This document shows, piece after piece, positions 1 to 9,937 of a stretch of 64,000 bases of DNA (position 1 is its first letter; the number at the start of each line of letters is the position of its first letter). The stretch lies in NCBI RefSeq assembly GCF_000799465.1, contig NZ_JUGU01000001.1, positions 1,550,001 to 1,614,000 on the forward strand. Reading direction: 5' to 3'. The notes beneath the pieces were generated by a model. The model was given only the letters and a program-made list of their open reading frames with translations. It did no database searches and was not told where the DNA came from. A program made the translations under genes and the position numbers. This stretch comes from Psychroserpens sp. Hel_I_66. Its GTDB lineage: Bacteria; Bacteroidota; Bacteroidia; Flavobacteriales; Flavobacteriaceae.

Positions 1-795
<795 letters not shown>

Positions 796-978
796 TAAAT
801 TTTTAGTCTTGCGACTGTGTCTTAACAACTAATCGAAATTGTTTAATTTCAGTACTCAAAATGGTCTGTTCTTTTGTCTGTAGGAAACCGTTTCCGGTTA
901 CCTACTTACGCTGTCAATTCAATATGTTAATGAACTTTATCTTCTCTTTGCAAAAGCACTTTACTGCTTTAGCGGGTG

Positions 979-1010
979 CAAATATAAAACCCTTTTTTTA
1001 TTCCCGCAAA
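979..1010 (-). promoter_or_regulatory. rRNA promoter P1 (Bacteroidetes type)
   Basis: On the minus strand a -7 box TATATTTG (979-986) is preceded, 20 bases upstream, by TTTG (1007-1010). This fits the Bacteroidetes sigma consensus TTG-N17-23-TAnnTTTG. It lies about 185 bases upstream of the mature 16S 5' end. The flank GCACCCGCTAA is shared with the second copy at 1102. Confidence 0.82.
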
Positions 1011-1101
1011 ACTTATTACGTTTTTTTTGTTTTTTTTTTCAAACCCAATAAAAAACGAAACCTGCTAAAGAACTTGACTAAGCTTATGCGCTTAGCGGGT
1101 G

Positions 1102-1134
1102 CAAATATACAACCTCTTTTCTATTACGACCAAA
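1102..1134 (-). promoter_or_regulatory. rRNA promoter P2 (tandem copy, upstream)
   Basis: Second minus-strand copy of TATATTTG (1102-1109) with TTTG at 1131-1134 (spacing 21). The 123-base distance to P1 and the shared TATATTTGCACCCGCTAA core suggest two tandem rRNA promoters made by duplication. The open frame that runs over this stretch on the plus strand is not a gene. Confidence 0.78.
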
Positions 1135-1262
1135 ACTTTTTGTGCCTTTTTTTTGATTATTTTTTATAACCAAACCACACACCCTTATTCTGAACTGGTT
1201 AGGTGGAATATTTCTTTCCAAAAGGTTAATTATAATATCAACATATTAATACATAATATATA

Positions 1263-1293
1263 TTGTATGTAAATATTTAAGACACTATCTTTG
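1263..1293 (+). promoter_or_regulatory. promoter of thrS-infC-rpmI-rplT
   Basis: TTG (1263-1265), 20-base spacer, TATCTTTG (1286-1293). The predicted transcript starts near 1300, leaving a leader of about 20 bases before the ATG at 1319. It is divergent from the rRNA promoters. Confidence 0.75.
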
Positions 1294-1318
1294 ACCTCTT
1301 AATTATTTGGTCACTATT

Positions 1319-3262
1319 ATGATAGATATTACTTTACCTGACGGTACAATTAAAACTTTTGAAGAAGGTACTACCCCTATGGATGTTGCAAAGAGCATTA
1401 GTGATGGCTTTGCTAGAAATGTGATTTCAGCAAATTTCAATAATGACACTATTGAATCTTCTACTCCATTATATAAAGATGGTTCATTAATATTATATAC
1501 ATGGTCAAACGAAGAAGGCAAAAAAGCCTTTTGGCATTCGTCTTCCCATTTATTGGCGCAAGCACTTGAAGAACTTTACCCAGGTATAAAATTATCAATT
1601 GGCCCTGCTATTGAAAATGGTTTTTATTATGATGTTGATCTTGGTGACCATTCAATTTCAGAGAAAGATTTTAAGACTATTGAAAATAAAATGCTAGAAA
1701 TAGCAAGAGGTAAGCATGAATTTAAAATGCGATCTGTTTCAAAAGAGGAAGCTTTATCATTATACCGGTCTCAAAATAATGAATACAAAGTTGAACTGAT
1801 TGAAAACTTAGAAGATGGTACAATCACCTTCTGTGATCATTCCACTTTTACCGATTTATGCCGAGGAGGTCACATTCCTAATACAGGAATTATAAAAGCT
1901 GTAAAATTACTATCCGTTGCGGGTGCTTATTGGAGAGGTGACGAAAACAACAAACAACTGACTAGAGTTTATGGTATCTCTTTTCCGAAGCAAAAAGAAT
2001 TAACAGAGTATTTGGAGTTACTTGAAGAAGCGAAAAAACGCGATCATAGAAAACTAGGAAAAGAGTTGGAACTTTTTACCTTCTCCCAAAAAGTTGGACA
2101 AGGTCTGCCTCTATGGCTACCGAAAGGAGCTGCTTTAAGAGAACGACTTGAAAATTTCTTAAAAAGTGCGCAGAAAAAAGCAGGTTATGAAATGGTGGTA
2201 ACTCCTCACATTGGACAAAAAGAACTTTATGTGACTTCAGGACATTTCGCAAAATACGGTGAAGATAGTTTTCAATCAATAAAAACACCAAATGAGGGTG
2301 AAGAATTTTTGCTGAAACCTATGAACTGCCCTCATCACTGTGAAATTTATAACACAAAACCCTTCTCTTACAAAGAACTTCCTAAAAGATATGCCGAATT
2401 TGGCACTGTATATAGATATGAGCAGAGTGGAGAATTACATGGACTTACAAGGGTTAGAGGATTTACTCAGGATGATGCTCATATCTTTTGCACACCCGAT
2501 CAATTAGATAAAGAATTTAAAGATGTTATCGATTTGGTATTGTATGTTTTTGGTTCTTTAGGATTTGAAAATTTTAAAGCTCAGGTTTCATTAAGAGATC
2601 CTGAAAATCCAGAGAAATATATTGGAAGCGATGAAAATTGGAAAAAAGCTGAAGATGCGATACTAAATGCAGCGATAGATAAAGGATTAGATTATGTTGT
2701 AGAAACTGGAGAAGCTGCTTTTTATGGCCCTAAATTAGACTTCATGGTGAAGGATGCCTTAGGGAGAAATTGGCAACTTGGTACAATTCAAGTAGACTAT
2801 AATTTACCTGAGCGATTTGATTTGACATATAAAGGAAGTGATAACGAACTACATAGGCCAGTTATGATTCATCGTGCTCCATTTGGAAGTATGGAACGGT
2901 TTATTGCTATTTTGCTAGAGCATACCGGTGGGAATTTCCCGCTATGGTTGGTCCCTGAGCAGGTTATTGTGTTATCATTAAGTGAGAAATATGAAAAATA
3001 CGCTGAAAAAGTTTTAAATTTGCTAGAAAATCACGAAATTCGCGCCCTTGCAGATAATAGAAATGAAACTATAGGTAAGAAAATCCGTGAGGCGGAAATG
3101 AACAAAATACCTTTCATGGTTATTATTGGCGAGAATGAAGAGAATGACAATAAGATTTCTGTTAGGAAACATGGTGGTGAAGATTTGGGCATGATTAGTG
3201 TACAAGAGTTTTCAGAAATTATTGATAATGAAGTCAAAAAGACATTAAAAACATTTAAATAA
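1319..3262 (+). CDS. thrS: threonine--tRNA ligase
   Basis: Charges tRNA-Thr with threonine in the cytoplasm. The 647-residue product is full length: TGS domain (1-62), editing domain with the HSSSH pair (H73, H77), class II catalytic core with the zinc cysteine in MNCPHHC (about residue 337), motif 2 around [14 protein letters not shown] and motif 3 [11 protein letters not shown] (about 517), then the anticodon-binding domain (about 545-647). A TTG four codons upstream (1307) is open, but the ATG at 1319 gives the family's usual N-terminus and fits the promoter at 1263-1293. First gene of a translation operon with infC, rpmI and rplT. Confidence 0.97.
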   Translation: MIDITLPDGTIKTFEEGTTPMDVAKSISDGFARNVISANFNNDTIESSTPLYKDGSLILYTWSNEEGKKAFWHSSSHLLAQALEELYPGIKLSIGPAIENGFYYDVDLGDHSISEKDFKTIENKMLEIARGKHEFKMRSVSKEEALSLYRSQNNEYKVELIENLEDGTITFCDHSTFTDLCRGGHIPNTGIIKAVKLLSVAGAYWRGDENNKQLTRVYGISFPKQKELTEYLELLEEAKKRDHRKLGKELELFTFSQKVGQGLPLWLPKGAALRERLENFLKSAQKKAGYEMVVTPHIGQKELYVTSGHFAKYGEDSFQSIKTPNEGEEFLLKPMNCPHHCEIYNTKPFSYKELPKRYAEFGTVYRYEQSGELHGLTRVRGFTQDDAHIFCTPDQLDKEFKDVIDLVLYVFGSLGFENFKAQVSLRDPENPEKYIGSDENWKKAEDAILNAAIDKGLDYVVETGEAAFYGPKLDFMVKDALGRNWQLGTIQVDYNLPERFDLTYKGSDNELHRPVMIHRAPFGSMERFIAILLEHTGGNFPLWLVPEQVIVLSLSEKYEKYAEKVLNLLENHEIRALADNRNETIGKKIREAEMNKIPFMVIIGENEENDNKISVRKHGGEDLGMISVQEFSEIIDNEVKKTLKTFK

Positions 3263-3288
3263 ATAAGTTTAATTAAAATATATAAGCC

Positions 3289-3840
3289 ATAGCAATACGT
3301 AGAAGACACAACTCTAAGCGAGTAGTAAAAGAAGATCAACACAAAATTAACTCTAAAATTAGAGCCGAAAAGATAAGACTTGTAGGCGACAATGTAGAGA
3401 TTGGTATTTATGCAACAAAAGACGCTTTAGCCATTGCGGATGAGCAAGGGTTAGATCTTGTTGAAATTTCACCTAAAGCTGATCCTCCAGTGTGCAAGGT
3501 TATGGACTATAAGAAGTTTCTTTATGAACAAAAGAAACGTGATAAAGCTCTAAAATCTAAAGCCACTAAGGTAACAATCAAGGAAATTCGTTTTGGTCCT
3601 CAAACAGATGATCATGATTACGAGTTTAAAAAGAAACATGCCGAAAAGTTTTTAAAAGATGGAGCAAAATTAAAAGCCTTTGTGTTTTTTAAAGGACGTT
3701 CAATCATATTTAAAGAACAAGGACAAATCTTATTATTGAGATTAGCCCAAGATTTGGAAGAATTGGGTAAAGTTGAACAAATGCCTAGATTGGAAGGAAA
3801 GCGAATGACAATGTTCATCGCTCCAAAAAAAGTAAAGTAA
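3289..3840 (+). CDS. infC: translation initiation factor IF-3, AUA start
   Basis: IF-3 binds the 30S subunit, blocks premature 50S joining and proofreads start codons. The frame matches IF-3 from its very first residues: after an in-frame TAA (3283-3285) and one codon, ATA (3289) is followed by Ala-Ile-Arg-Arg-Arg, the usual beginning of Bacteroidetes IF-3. The next conventional start, a GTG at 3490, would remove the whole N-terminal domain. The C-terminal domain holds [17 protein letters not shown] and ends [12 protein letters not shown]. With ATA as start the product is 183 residues, normal length. A rare start in infC fits autoregulation, because IF-3 itself discriminates against such starts. 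It lies 26 bases behind thrS. Confidence 0.93.
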   Translation: MAIRRRHNSKRVVKEDQHKINSKIRAEKIRLVGDNVEIGIYATKDALAIADEQGLDLVEISPKADPPVCKVMDYKKFLYEQKKRDKALKSKATKVTIKEIRFGPQTDDHDYEFKKKHAEKFLKDGAKLKAFVFFKGRSIIFKEQGQILLLRLAQDLEELGKVEQMPRLEGKRMTMFIAPKKVK

Positions 3841-3906
3841 ACTGAACTCGACGCTTCGAGACAGTATAAAAGATAATAAGCGAATCGTAAATAAAAATAG
3901 GAAACA

Positions 3907-4104
3907 ATGCCTAAAATGAAAACAAAATCTAGTGCCAAAAAGCGTTTTAAGCTTACAGGTACTGGTAAAATTAAAAGGAAACACGCTTTTAAGAGTCATA
4001 TTTTGACAAAAAAATCTAAAAAGCGTAAGCTAAGGTTAACCCATGATGCTTTAGTACACAAAGCAGATGAGGATAACATTAAAACAATGTTACGTTTAAA
4101 GTAA
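3907..4104 (+). CDS. rpmI: 50S ribosomal protein L35
   Basis: Small basic 65-residue large-subunit protein. It opens with [20 protein letters not shown] and holds the Lys/Arg-rich [11 protein letters not shown] block typical of L35. It sits between infC and rplT in the widely conserved infC-rpmI-rplT order, 66 bases behind infC. A strong hairpin follows directly after the stop codon. Confidence 0.97.
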   Translation: MPKMKTKSSAKKRFKLTGTGKIKRKHAFKSHILTKKSKKRKLRLTHDALVHKADEDNIKTMLRLK

Positions 4105-4106
4105 TA

Positions 4107-4128
4107 TTGTTTTAAGCGGTTAAAACAA
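4107..4128 (+). promoter_or_regulatory. hairpin in the rpmI-rplT gap, possible L20 control element
   Basis: TTGTTTTAA (4107-4115), loop GCGG, TTAAAACAA (4120-4128): a perfect 9-base stem starting 3 bases after the rpmI stop. There is no U-tract, so it is not a terminator. The rest of the 105-base gap can also fold: CGAA..TTCG near 4168-4180, and TAGGC at about 4146-4150 with GCCTA at about 4184-4188. It could be an L20 binding or processing site; that role is inferred from known L20 autoregulation in other phyla. Confidence 0.45.
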
Positions 4129-4209
4129 ATTATAAACCCTGGAGTTAGGCAAAAAAATTTAGCAAGTATCGAAAACTTCGGTCGCCTACTACAAAAAAAC
4201 AATTAAGAA

Positions 4210-4554
4210 ATGCCAAGATCAGTAAATTCAGTAGCAAAAAGAGCCAGAAGAAAAAAGGTTCTTAAGCAAGCAAAAGGTTACTTTGGAAGACGTAAAAACG
4301 TTTGGACAGTAGCAAAAAATGCGGTTGATAAAGCGATGCAATACTCGTATAGAGACCGCAGAGTTAAAAAGAGAACATTCCGTTCGTTATGGATTATGCG
4401 TATTAACGCAGGTGCAAGACAGCATGGAATGAGCTATTCAAAATTTATGGGAGGATTAAAAGCTAATAATATCGAATTAAACCGTAAGGTTCTTGCCGAT
4501 TTAGCTATGAATCATCCAGAAGCTTTTGAAGCAATAATAAACAAAGTTAAATAA
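4210..4554 (+). CDS. rplT: 50S ribosomal protein L20
   Basis: Binds 23S rRNA early in large-subunit assembly. 114 residues, normal length. The N-terminal basic tail [20 protein letters not shown] is followed by [19 protein letters not shown] and the globular part with [19 protein letters not shown]. It is the last gene of the operon; a strong terminator follows at 4595. Confidence 0.97.
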   Translation: MPRSVNSVAKRARRKKVLKQAKGYFGRRKNVWTVAKNAVDKAMQYSYRDRRVKKRTFRSLWIMRINAGARQHGMSYSKFMGGLKANNIELNRKVLADLAMNHPEAFEAIINKVK

Positions 4555-4594
4555 AGGCTTTCGCCTAATAACAATAACAATTCGCTTATAAAAA

Positions 4595-4626
4595 AAACCG
4601 ACTCACTTCTGAGTCGGTTTTTTTAT
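4595..4626. terminator. bidirectional intrinsic terminator
   Basis: Stem AAACCGACTCA (4595-4605), loop CTTC, TGAGTCGGTTT (4610-4620), with an A-run before and a T-run after. It ends the thrS-rplT operon on the plus strand and can also serve the convergent cyclase gene ending at 4649. Confidence 0.9.
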
Positions 4627-4648
4627 TTGAATTTCTTGAATTAATGAT

Positions 4649-5725
4649 TTACAATCTATGAACTGCATGTAATTTTAATTCTTCGGTCTTTCCTTCTAAA
4701 AGCTCATCACCTAAAGAGATTGATTGGTATTTTCCTGAAAGATTTATTAGCTTTAATAGGTCTTCAGAAATTAACAAAGACTCTTTATACACATTACATT
4801 GCTCCTGTATTCTTGACGTTGTGTTGATAACATCTCCATGATAGGCCAATTCTTTTTTTACGGTACCTACCTCTGCTATAATAATTTTTCCTGAATGTAA
4901 TCCAGCCTTAAACTCTGGTACTACACCATATTTTTTAATGTAATATTTAGAATGTTTCTTTATCTTCCTATCGTAATCAAAAAACAAATTAATACAATTT
5001 AAGTTTTTAATCCCCTTTTTGAGTTTCCAGGTTATTACTGCTTCATCACCTACATATTGATATATTTCTGCATCATATTTAGTAATGATCCTATTAAGAT
5101 AATAAAAGCAGTCTTGAATAAAACGACTGTATTTTAAATGACCCAATTCTTCCGCTATGGTAGTTGACGACTTCAAATCAATAAACATAAGAATGCGCTC
5201 AACTTCTCTAGGATTTCTGTAACGCCCTAAAATCATGTTTAAGATTACCCCTTTTCCAAATTTATTATTAGCAATTCTTAAAAAGGAAAACAACAAAGAG
5301 CATATTATAAAATATGCTGTAACCATCCAAAATATTCTATTAGTCAACCACCAGCCTCTATGATTGGGAAAATCTACGTTTATGTAGCCTTCTGCTAAAT
5401 GAGCTACTAGTGTTAGAGAAAAAACTAAAAAAATAAAATATATAAACGATTTGAAAAGAACTATAAGTCCTAAGTGCAGTATCTTAGAGAGAAGTTTGTC
5501 AAAAAGGAATTCTATGATACTATAAACTATCGCTACCATTATACCCAAAATAACGCCAAACATCAAATACTCTATCACTGAAATAGATTTACTCAAATTA
5601 ACAGCGCTCACCTGCTCCTGATGCCTGCCATAATATCTTATTAAAATAAAAAAGCAAAAAGCAAACGACCAGAATAAAATCGAATAGAAAAAGAGTTTAA
5701 AAAATTGTTTTAGGGCGAATATCAC
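4649..5725 (-). CDS. membrane-bound class III adenylate/guanylate cyclase
   Basis: 358 residues. Four hydrophobic segments (about 12-30, 52-71, 84-108, 127-150) anchor an N-terminal membrane part, followed by a cytoplasmic cyclase homology domain (about 172-335). Visible catalytic features are the first metal-binding Asp in MFIDLKSST, the second in YVGDEAVITW, and the transition-state pair in INTTSRI (Asn and Arg). Likely makes cAMP or cGMP from ATP or GTP; the substrate cannot be told from these motifs. It begins 7 bases after the EF-hand gene, so the two are probably co-transcribed and the EF-hand protein may regulate it. Confidence 0.85.
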   Translation of the reverse strand: MIFALKQFFKLFFYSILFWSFAFCFFILIRYYGRHQEQVSAVNLSKSISVIEYLMFGVILGIMVAIVYSIIEFLFDKLLSKILHLGLIVLFKSFIYFIFLVFSLTLVAHLAEGYINVDFPNHRGWWLTNRIFWMVTAYFIICSLLFSFLRIANNKFGKGVILNMILGRYRNPREVERILMFIDLKSSTTIAEELGHLKYSRFIQDCFYYLNRIITKYDAEIYQYVGDEAVITWKLKKGIKNLNCINLFFDYDRKIKKHSKYYIKKYGVVPEFKAGLHSGKIIIAEVGTVKKELAYHGDVINTTSRIQEQCNVYKESLLISEDLLKLINLSGKYQSISLGDELLEGKTEELKLHAVHRL

Positions 5726-5732
5726 GAGTTAT

Positions 5733-6014
5733 TTATTTATTGTTGGTATCTGAAATTTCATTAATCGCAAGCTTGAACTCTGTCCAATCAATTAATTCAT
5801 CACCATCCTTATCATATCCTTCTATAAGTTTACCAGCTACCATTCCTCTTATAAAGCCACTTATCTCTGCCTGTTTTAAAAGTTCCTTAATTTCAGATTT
5901 GGATAATTTACCATCGCTATTTTCGTCAAAAAACGCGAAAGCAGCCTCAGGAGTTTTAAAATGGTTTGTGATTAGAATCTGGATTTTGTTTAAAATGATT
6001 TCTTTTGTTGCCAT
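5733..6014 (-). CDS. small EF-hand calcium-binding protein
   Basis: 93 residues from the ATG at 6014 (MATKEIILNKIQ). A longer frame to 6068 adds 18 residues that look like leader and is less likely. Two EF-hand loops are visible: DENSDGKLSKSE and DKDGDELIDWTE, both with Asp at loop positions 1, 3 and 5 or equivalent acidic or Asn residues, and Glu at position 12. There is no signal peptide, so it is probably cytoplasmic. It sits immediately upstream of the membrane cyclase. Confidence 0.82.
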   Translation of the reverse strand: MATKEIILNKIQILITNHFKTPEAAFAFFDENSDGKLSKSEIKELLKQAEISGFIRGMVAGKLIEGYDKDGDELIDWTEFKLAINEISDTNNK

Positions 6015-6208
6015 CGTATTAATTTTAGCATTAAAATTAAATAAAACAAGCCATTTAAATTGATTCAAATGACTTTATTATTACTTTATAATCTTATTTT
6101 TAATTAGTTTACCAAACATACTTTTTAAAAATGGAAGTTTTTTATTTCTACTTTTTGAAGGATTGATATAAAACTATATTTAAAAATATCTCTTTGCTAC
6201 CAGAAAAA

Positions 6209-6232
6209 AAAAGGCGCATCACTGCGCCCTTT
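6209..6232 (-). terminator. intrinsic terminator of the LamG/T9SS gene
   Basis: GGCGCA (6213-6218), loop TCAC, TGCGCC (6223-6228). On the minus strand the stem is followed by a run of about ten T. It lies 20 bases past the stop at 6253. Confidence 0.85.
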
Positions 6233-6252
6233 TTCCCAAGTTATGATTATCC

Positions 6253-9064
6253 CTAAAATTTAATCACTCTTTTCGAAATTTCGCCAAATTCCGATTTTAT
6301 TTTTATAAGATACATTCCGTTGCTTAAACTTGAAATGTTCATTGTATTTAAAGTTTGTTCGCAAGTTTTACTTAACAGCAATCTTCCATTAATATCGTAA
6401 ACCGAAATTTGGAAATCAGCTTCCAAAGCATTGGATATATTAAGTAAACCGTTTGTTGGATTTGGATAAACACGAATATTACTAAATAATTCATTTTCCT
6501 CAACACCCAAAGTTTCTTCAACATTTACTACTATTTCTTCGCGTTCACTTTCGCAATTATTAATATTTGTGCTAGATACCCAATAGGATGTTGAACCTAT
6601 TGTTGAAGTATCTGGTATTGGTGCTGTTGTTGTGCCTGTACCACCAGTTGCTGTAGTATACCATAGTAACCCTGAACCATTTGCTCCTGTTGTAGCTGTT
6701 AATTGTGCTGCAGTATCACCTTGATTATAGATTACTGGTGTAGAAACTGAAGCTTCAGAAGGAATTATTGTACCTGTTGTTACTGGAGAACCAGCAACCC
6801 AATTTGAAGTTGTTCCTGTTATCAAAATTAGTTAAAGTTCCGTTATTTGCATTGGCACTAGCATCTGCTAGAGTTAATACACTCGTATTTCCCGATGCAT
6901 CGCTTCCTTGGTTAAATTTATAGTAGACTACTAACCCAGTTTCAGAACCTTGTAATTCACAATTTTTTGAACCCTTAATTTGTTCTGCTGTTCTTGGAAC
7001 ATTCCAAATGCGAACCTCATCTATAGAACCGCTAAAATATTCAGAATTCAAAGTTCTACCAATGGTTACATTACTTGTGTTAGTTAAATTATGTGAAGAA
7101 GCAGTAGGAGTGTCTGAACCTATTAAAACTCCATCAACATAAATACTTCTTGTTGTTCCATCATAGGTTGCTGCCACATGATACCATGTATTAGTTATAA
7201 AAGTGTATGGAATAAACAAATCATTTGCCCACCAATAATTAACTAAACCAGTTGTAGTAAGTCGAAAAGCATTTGTTTTATTTGTAATACCATAATCTCC
7301 CCATCCAACAATACCTCTGTCTCCTATTTGAGATGGATTTATCATTGCTTCAATGGTATAGTTTGAATTTCCACTTGGAATATTGGTTGGGGTTGTAGAT
7401 AAAGGAACATAATCATTAACTCCATCAAAATTTAAATGTGTTGCAGGTAACACCACTGCAACTATAATTTCTGTTCTTTCACTCTCACAACCATTGGCGT
7501 TAGTACTTGATACCCAATAAGACGTTGACCCAACTGTTGCTGTATCTGGTGTAGGTGCTGTTGTAGAACCTGTATCACCAGTTGCTGATGTGTACCATAA
7601 CAATCCTGTACCGTTTGTACCTATTGAAGCTGTTAGGGCTTGGGCTATATCACCTTGAGTATAAATAACTGCTGTAGTTACTGTTGCTTCGGAAGGAATT
7701 ATTGAACCTGTTGTTACTGGAGAACCAGCTAACCAGTTTGAACTCGAACCTGATAATGCAAAATTTGTTAATGTTGCATCATTAACATTGGTAGTAGCAT
7801 TTGTTAATGAACTAATACTTGGGTTTGCTACTTCAGCATAACCTTGATTAAAATTATAGTAGGCTACTAATCCCGTTTCATTACCTTGTAATTCACAATT
7901 TTTACTTGCGCTAATTTGTTCTGCTGTTCTAGCAACATTCCAAATACGTACATCATCTAAATTACCATTGGTATATTCACTAAAGCCTGGTAAATTTCCT
8001 AGATTCCCAACACTTCCTGAAAAAACAGGAAGATTTACATCTGCAGCTGGGCGGGAGTTTTGTAAAACACCATCCAGATAAGTTGCGAAAACATCATTCT
8101 TTTTCCATACACATGCGACATGATGCCATGTATTGTCTTCAACTTCTGATGTAGTTCCTATTTCTAAGCCATTAACACCTCCATCTGTAGAAACTATAAA
8201 TTGAGGATTTCCTCCACCCCAACCAGCTACTATAAAATCGTTTGGATTATTCTGAAAACGAACAGCGCTTTGTACTCTACTTCCTTTGAACCAATATTCA
8301 ATAGTCAACTCTGTACCACCACTTAATGTACTACCGACATTGTTTGGTAAAGCAACATAATCATCTATACCATCAAAATTTAAGTGAGTGGCAAGCTCTG
8401 CTACATAGACATTTATTGGTTTTCTTCTGCTTTCACAACCTCCTGCATCACTTTGAGTTACATAATAAGTAGTAATACCAATAGAATTTGTATTTGGTAT
8501 TGGCGCTGTTGTACTTGGCATTCCTCCTGTATTTGACGTATACCATTTAAGGTCTGTTCCATTAGCAGACAACTCCGTCGAAACTTCTCCAACAGAGTAA
8601 TAAACATCCTCTACAACTGGCTCCGTTGGCATCGATGCTTCTGGACTATTAACAGTAAACGTGAAATTCTCATAAATGAAATTAGATGAAGTGGTATTAC
8701 CAATTTGCCATTTAATTAAAAATTGATCTATGGGCAATAAACCTGCTGGTATTGTAAAGGAACCACTCACAGGATTGTTAGTTACATTTATAGAATTTAT
8801 TAAATTTTCACCAGTACTATTTACCGCATACATTTTAATAACTCCAGTAGCACCTGCCTCGAGATTAAATGTGTAATTGACATCAATATTTGTGTGACAT
8901 TTTGAGAAATTTGAAAAATTTTCGATTTCGTACTCTTGTCCAGTTACCCAACTCGGTTGCTGATATATCCCAATGACCTTGCTGTATACATGATCGTAAT
9001 TTTGCGCTACCGCAAAATTTAGACTTATAAAAGCCAATAAAAAAAAGTAAAGTTTAAATTTCAT
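6253..9064 (-). pseudogene. LamG-domain secreted protein with T9SS sorting domain, frameshifted
   Basis: One gene split by a single-base shift. The 5' part (6755-9064 in one frame) has a signal peptide (MKFKLYFFLLAFISLNFAVA), an Ig-like stretch, and two tandem modules of about 300 residues. Each module starts LNFDG.(D/N)DYV with a LamG/concanavalin-A-like fold, continues WNV.RTAEQI and NCELQG, and ends in an Ig-like stretch with YWVSSTN and CESER. The 3' part (6253 to about 6825, another frame) completes the second module and ends in a type A T9SS domain (IRVYPNPTNGLLNISN, YDINGRLLLS, NGMYLIKIK). Joined, it would encode about 936 residues, exported and attached to or released from the cell surface. 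Restoring one T in the minus-strand T4 run near 6824-6827 mends the frame exactly. Sequencing error, phase variation or real decay cannot be told apart here. Confidence 0.85.
6824..6827 (-). other. frameshift site in a homopolymer
   Basis: The minus-strand sequence ACTAATTTTGATAACAGG reads TNFDNR in the upstream frame; with one more T it reads TNFLITG, which aligns with TNFALSG at the same point of the first module. The run of four A on the plus strand (6824-6827) is therefore the likely site of a lost base. Confidence 0.75.
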
Positions 9065-9262
9065 AGGTATTTGTTTAGATTAGTTTAATACTACTCAAAA
9101 CTAAATCAAACTCTATGAAATACAAATAAACAGGGTTGAAGTGCAATATTATGTATGTGAATGACTTTTAATCGTTATAACTTACACTTAAACGATAAAA
9201 TATTGTTTTCTGAATTGAATATTTAATATTGAAGAAAGTATATTAATATTAGGGTTAATGTC

Positions 9263-9937
9263 TTACAAACTTTTGAACTGCTTAGCAAAGGATCGAGACA
9301 AAGGAATTTCCACATTATCGATAACTACAGAAGAAGCTGATAGACGCTGAACCTTTTGTTTATTTACAACGAACGATCTGTGGGTTTGTTTAAATAATTC
9401 CGAAGGAAGATTATTCAACATTGCATTGAGAGATTGCCTGATGGTATATTTTTTTCTATCTGTAACAATGTGTACATAATTACCATCTGCATTTAGATAT
9501 AAAATATCCGAATACTCTATATTAACAGTATCATAGCCATCTTTGAACCGAAAGGTCTGTATTTGTTTTTTCTGTAAAGCTAAATTTATGGATGCCAAAA
9601 CATCTACTTTCTTAATTGGTTTTGTCAAATAAGCATCAGGATTTGTTTTTAAAGCTTCATTCATCAAAGCAAAATCATATTGACCTGTTACGAAAATGAC
9701 GATTGCATTATTGTTTTTTAAATTAGAAAGTTCAATCCCAGAATTAACACCGCTTAAATTAATATCCATTAAAATAATGTCTGGTAAAAAAGAAGCCATT
9801 TCTAATAAAGCGTTTTCACGGTCATTGGCAATTTTAATTTTTTTGAAATGTGCGTCTTGTAAAATTTCTGCAATATAATCTGCAATGATGATATCGTCTT
9901 CTACAATTAGAATTTTAATGGAGTTTTGGTTAGTCAT
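9263..9937 (-). CDS. LytTR-family response regulator
   Basis: 224 residues. N-terminal receiver domain (about 7-122) with acidic pair DD (14-15), phospho-acceptor Asp58 in ILMDINLSG, Thr in FVTGQYD and Lys in LTKPIKK. The C-terminal LytTR DNA-binding domain (about 130-224) has the YLNADGNYVHI and FKQTHRSFVVN blocks. It is the output half of a two-component system with the kinase gene upstream, whose 3' end it overlaps by 8 bases. The next gene downstream in its own direction is the genome-edge-free gap before the LamG/T9SS gene, a possible but unproven target. Confidence 0.93.
   Translation of the reverse strand: MTNQNSIKILIVEDDIIIADYIAEILQDAHFKKIKIANDRENALLEMASFLPDIILMDINLSGVNSGIELSNLKNNNAIVIFVTGQYDFALMNEALKTNPDAYLTKPIKKVDVLASINLALQKKQIQTFRFKDGYDTVNIEYSDILYLNADGNYVHIVTDRKKYTIRQSLNAMLNNLPSELFKQTHRSFVVNKQKVQRLSASSVVIDNVEIPLSRSFAKQFKSL

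Noticed and set aside
861..1169. 102-codon open frame on the plus strand
   Set aside because: It covers the two rRNA promoters on the other strand, has long T-runs and resembles no protein.
1307..1318. TTG start for thrS
   Set aside because: It would put the start 14 bases after the -7 box and add four residues absent from the family; ATG at 1319 fits better.
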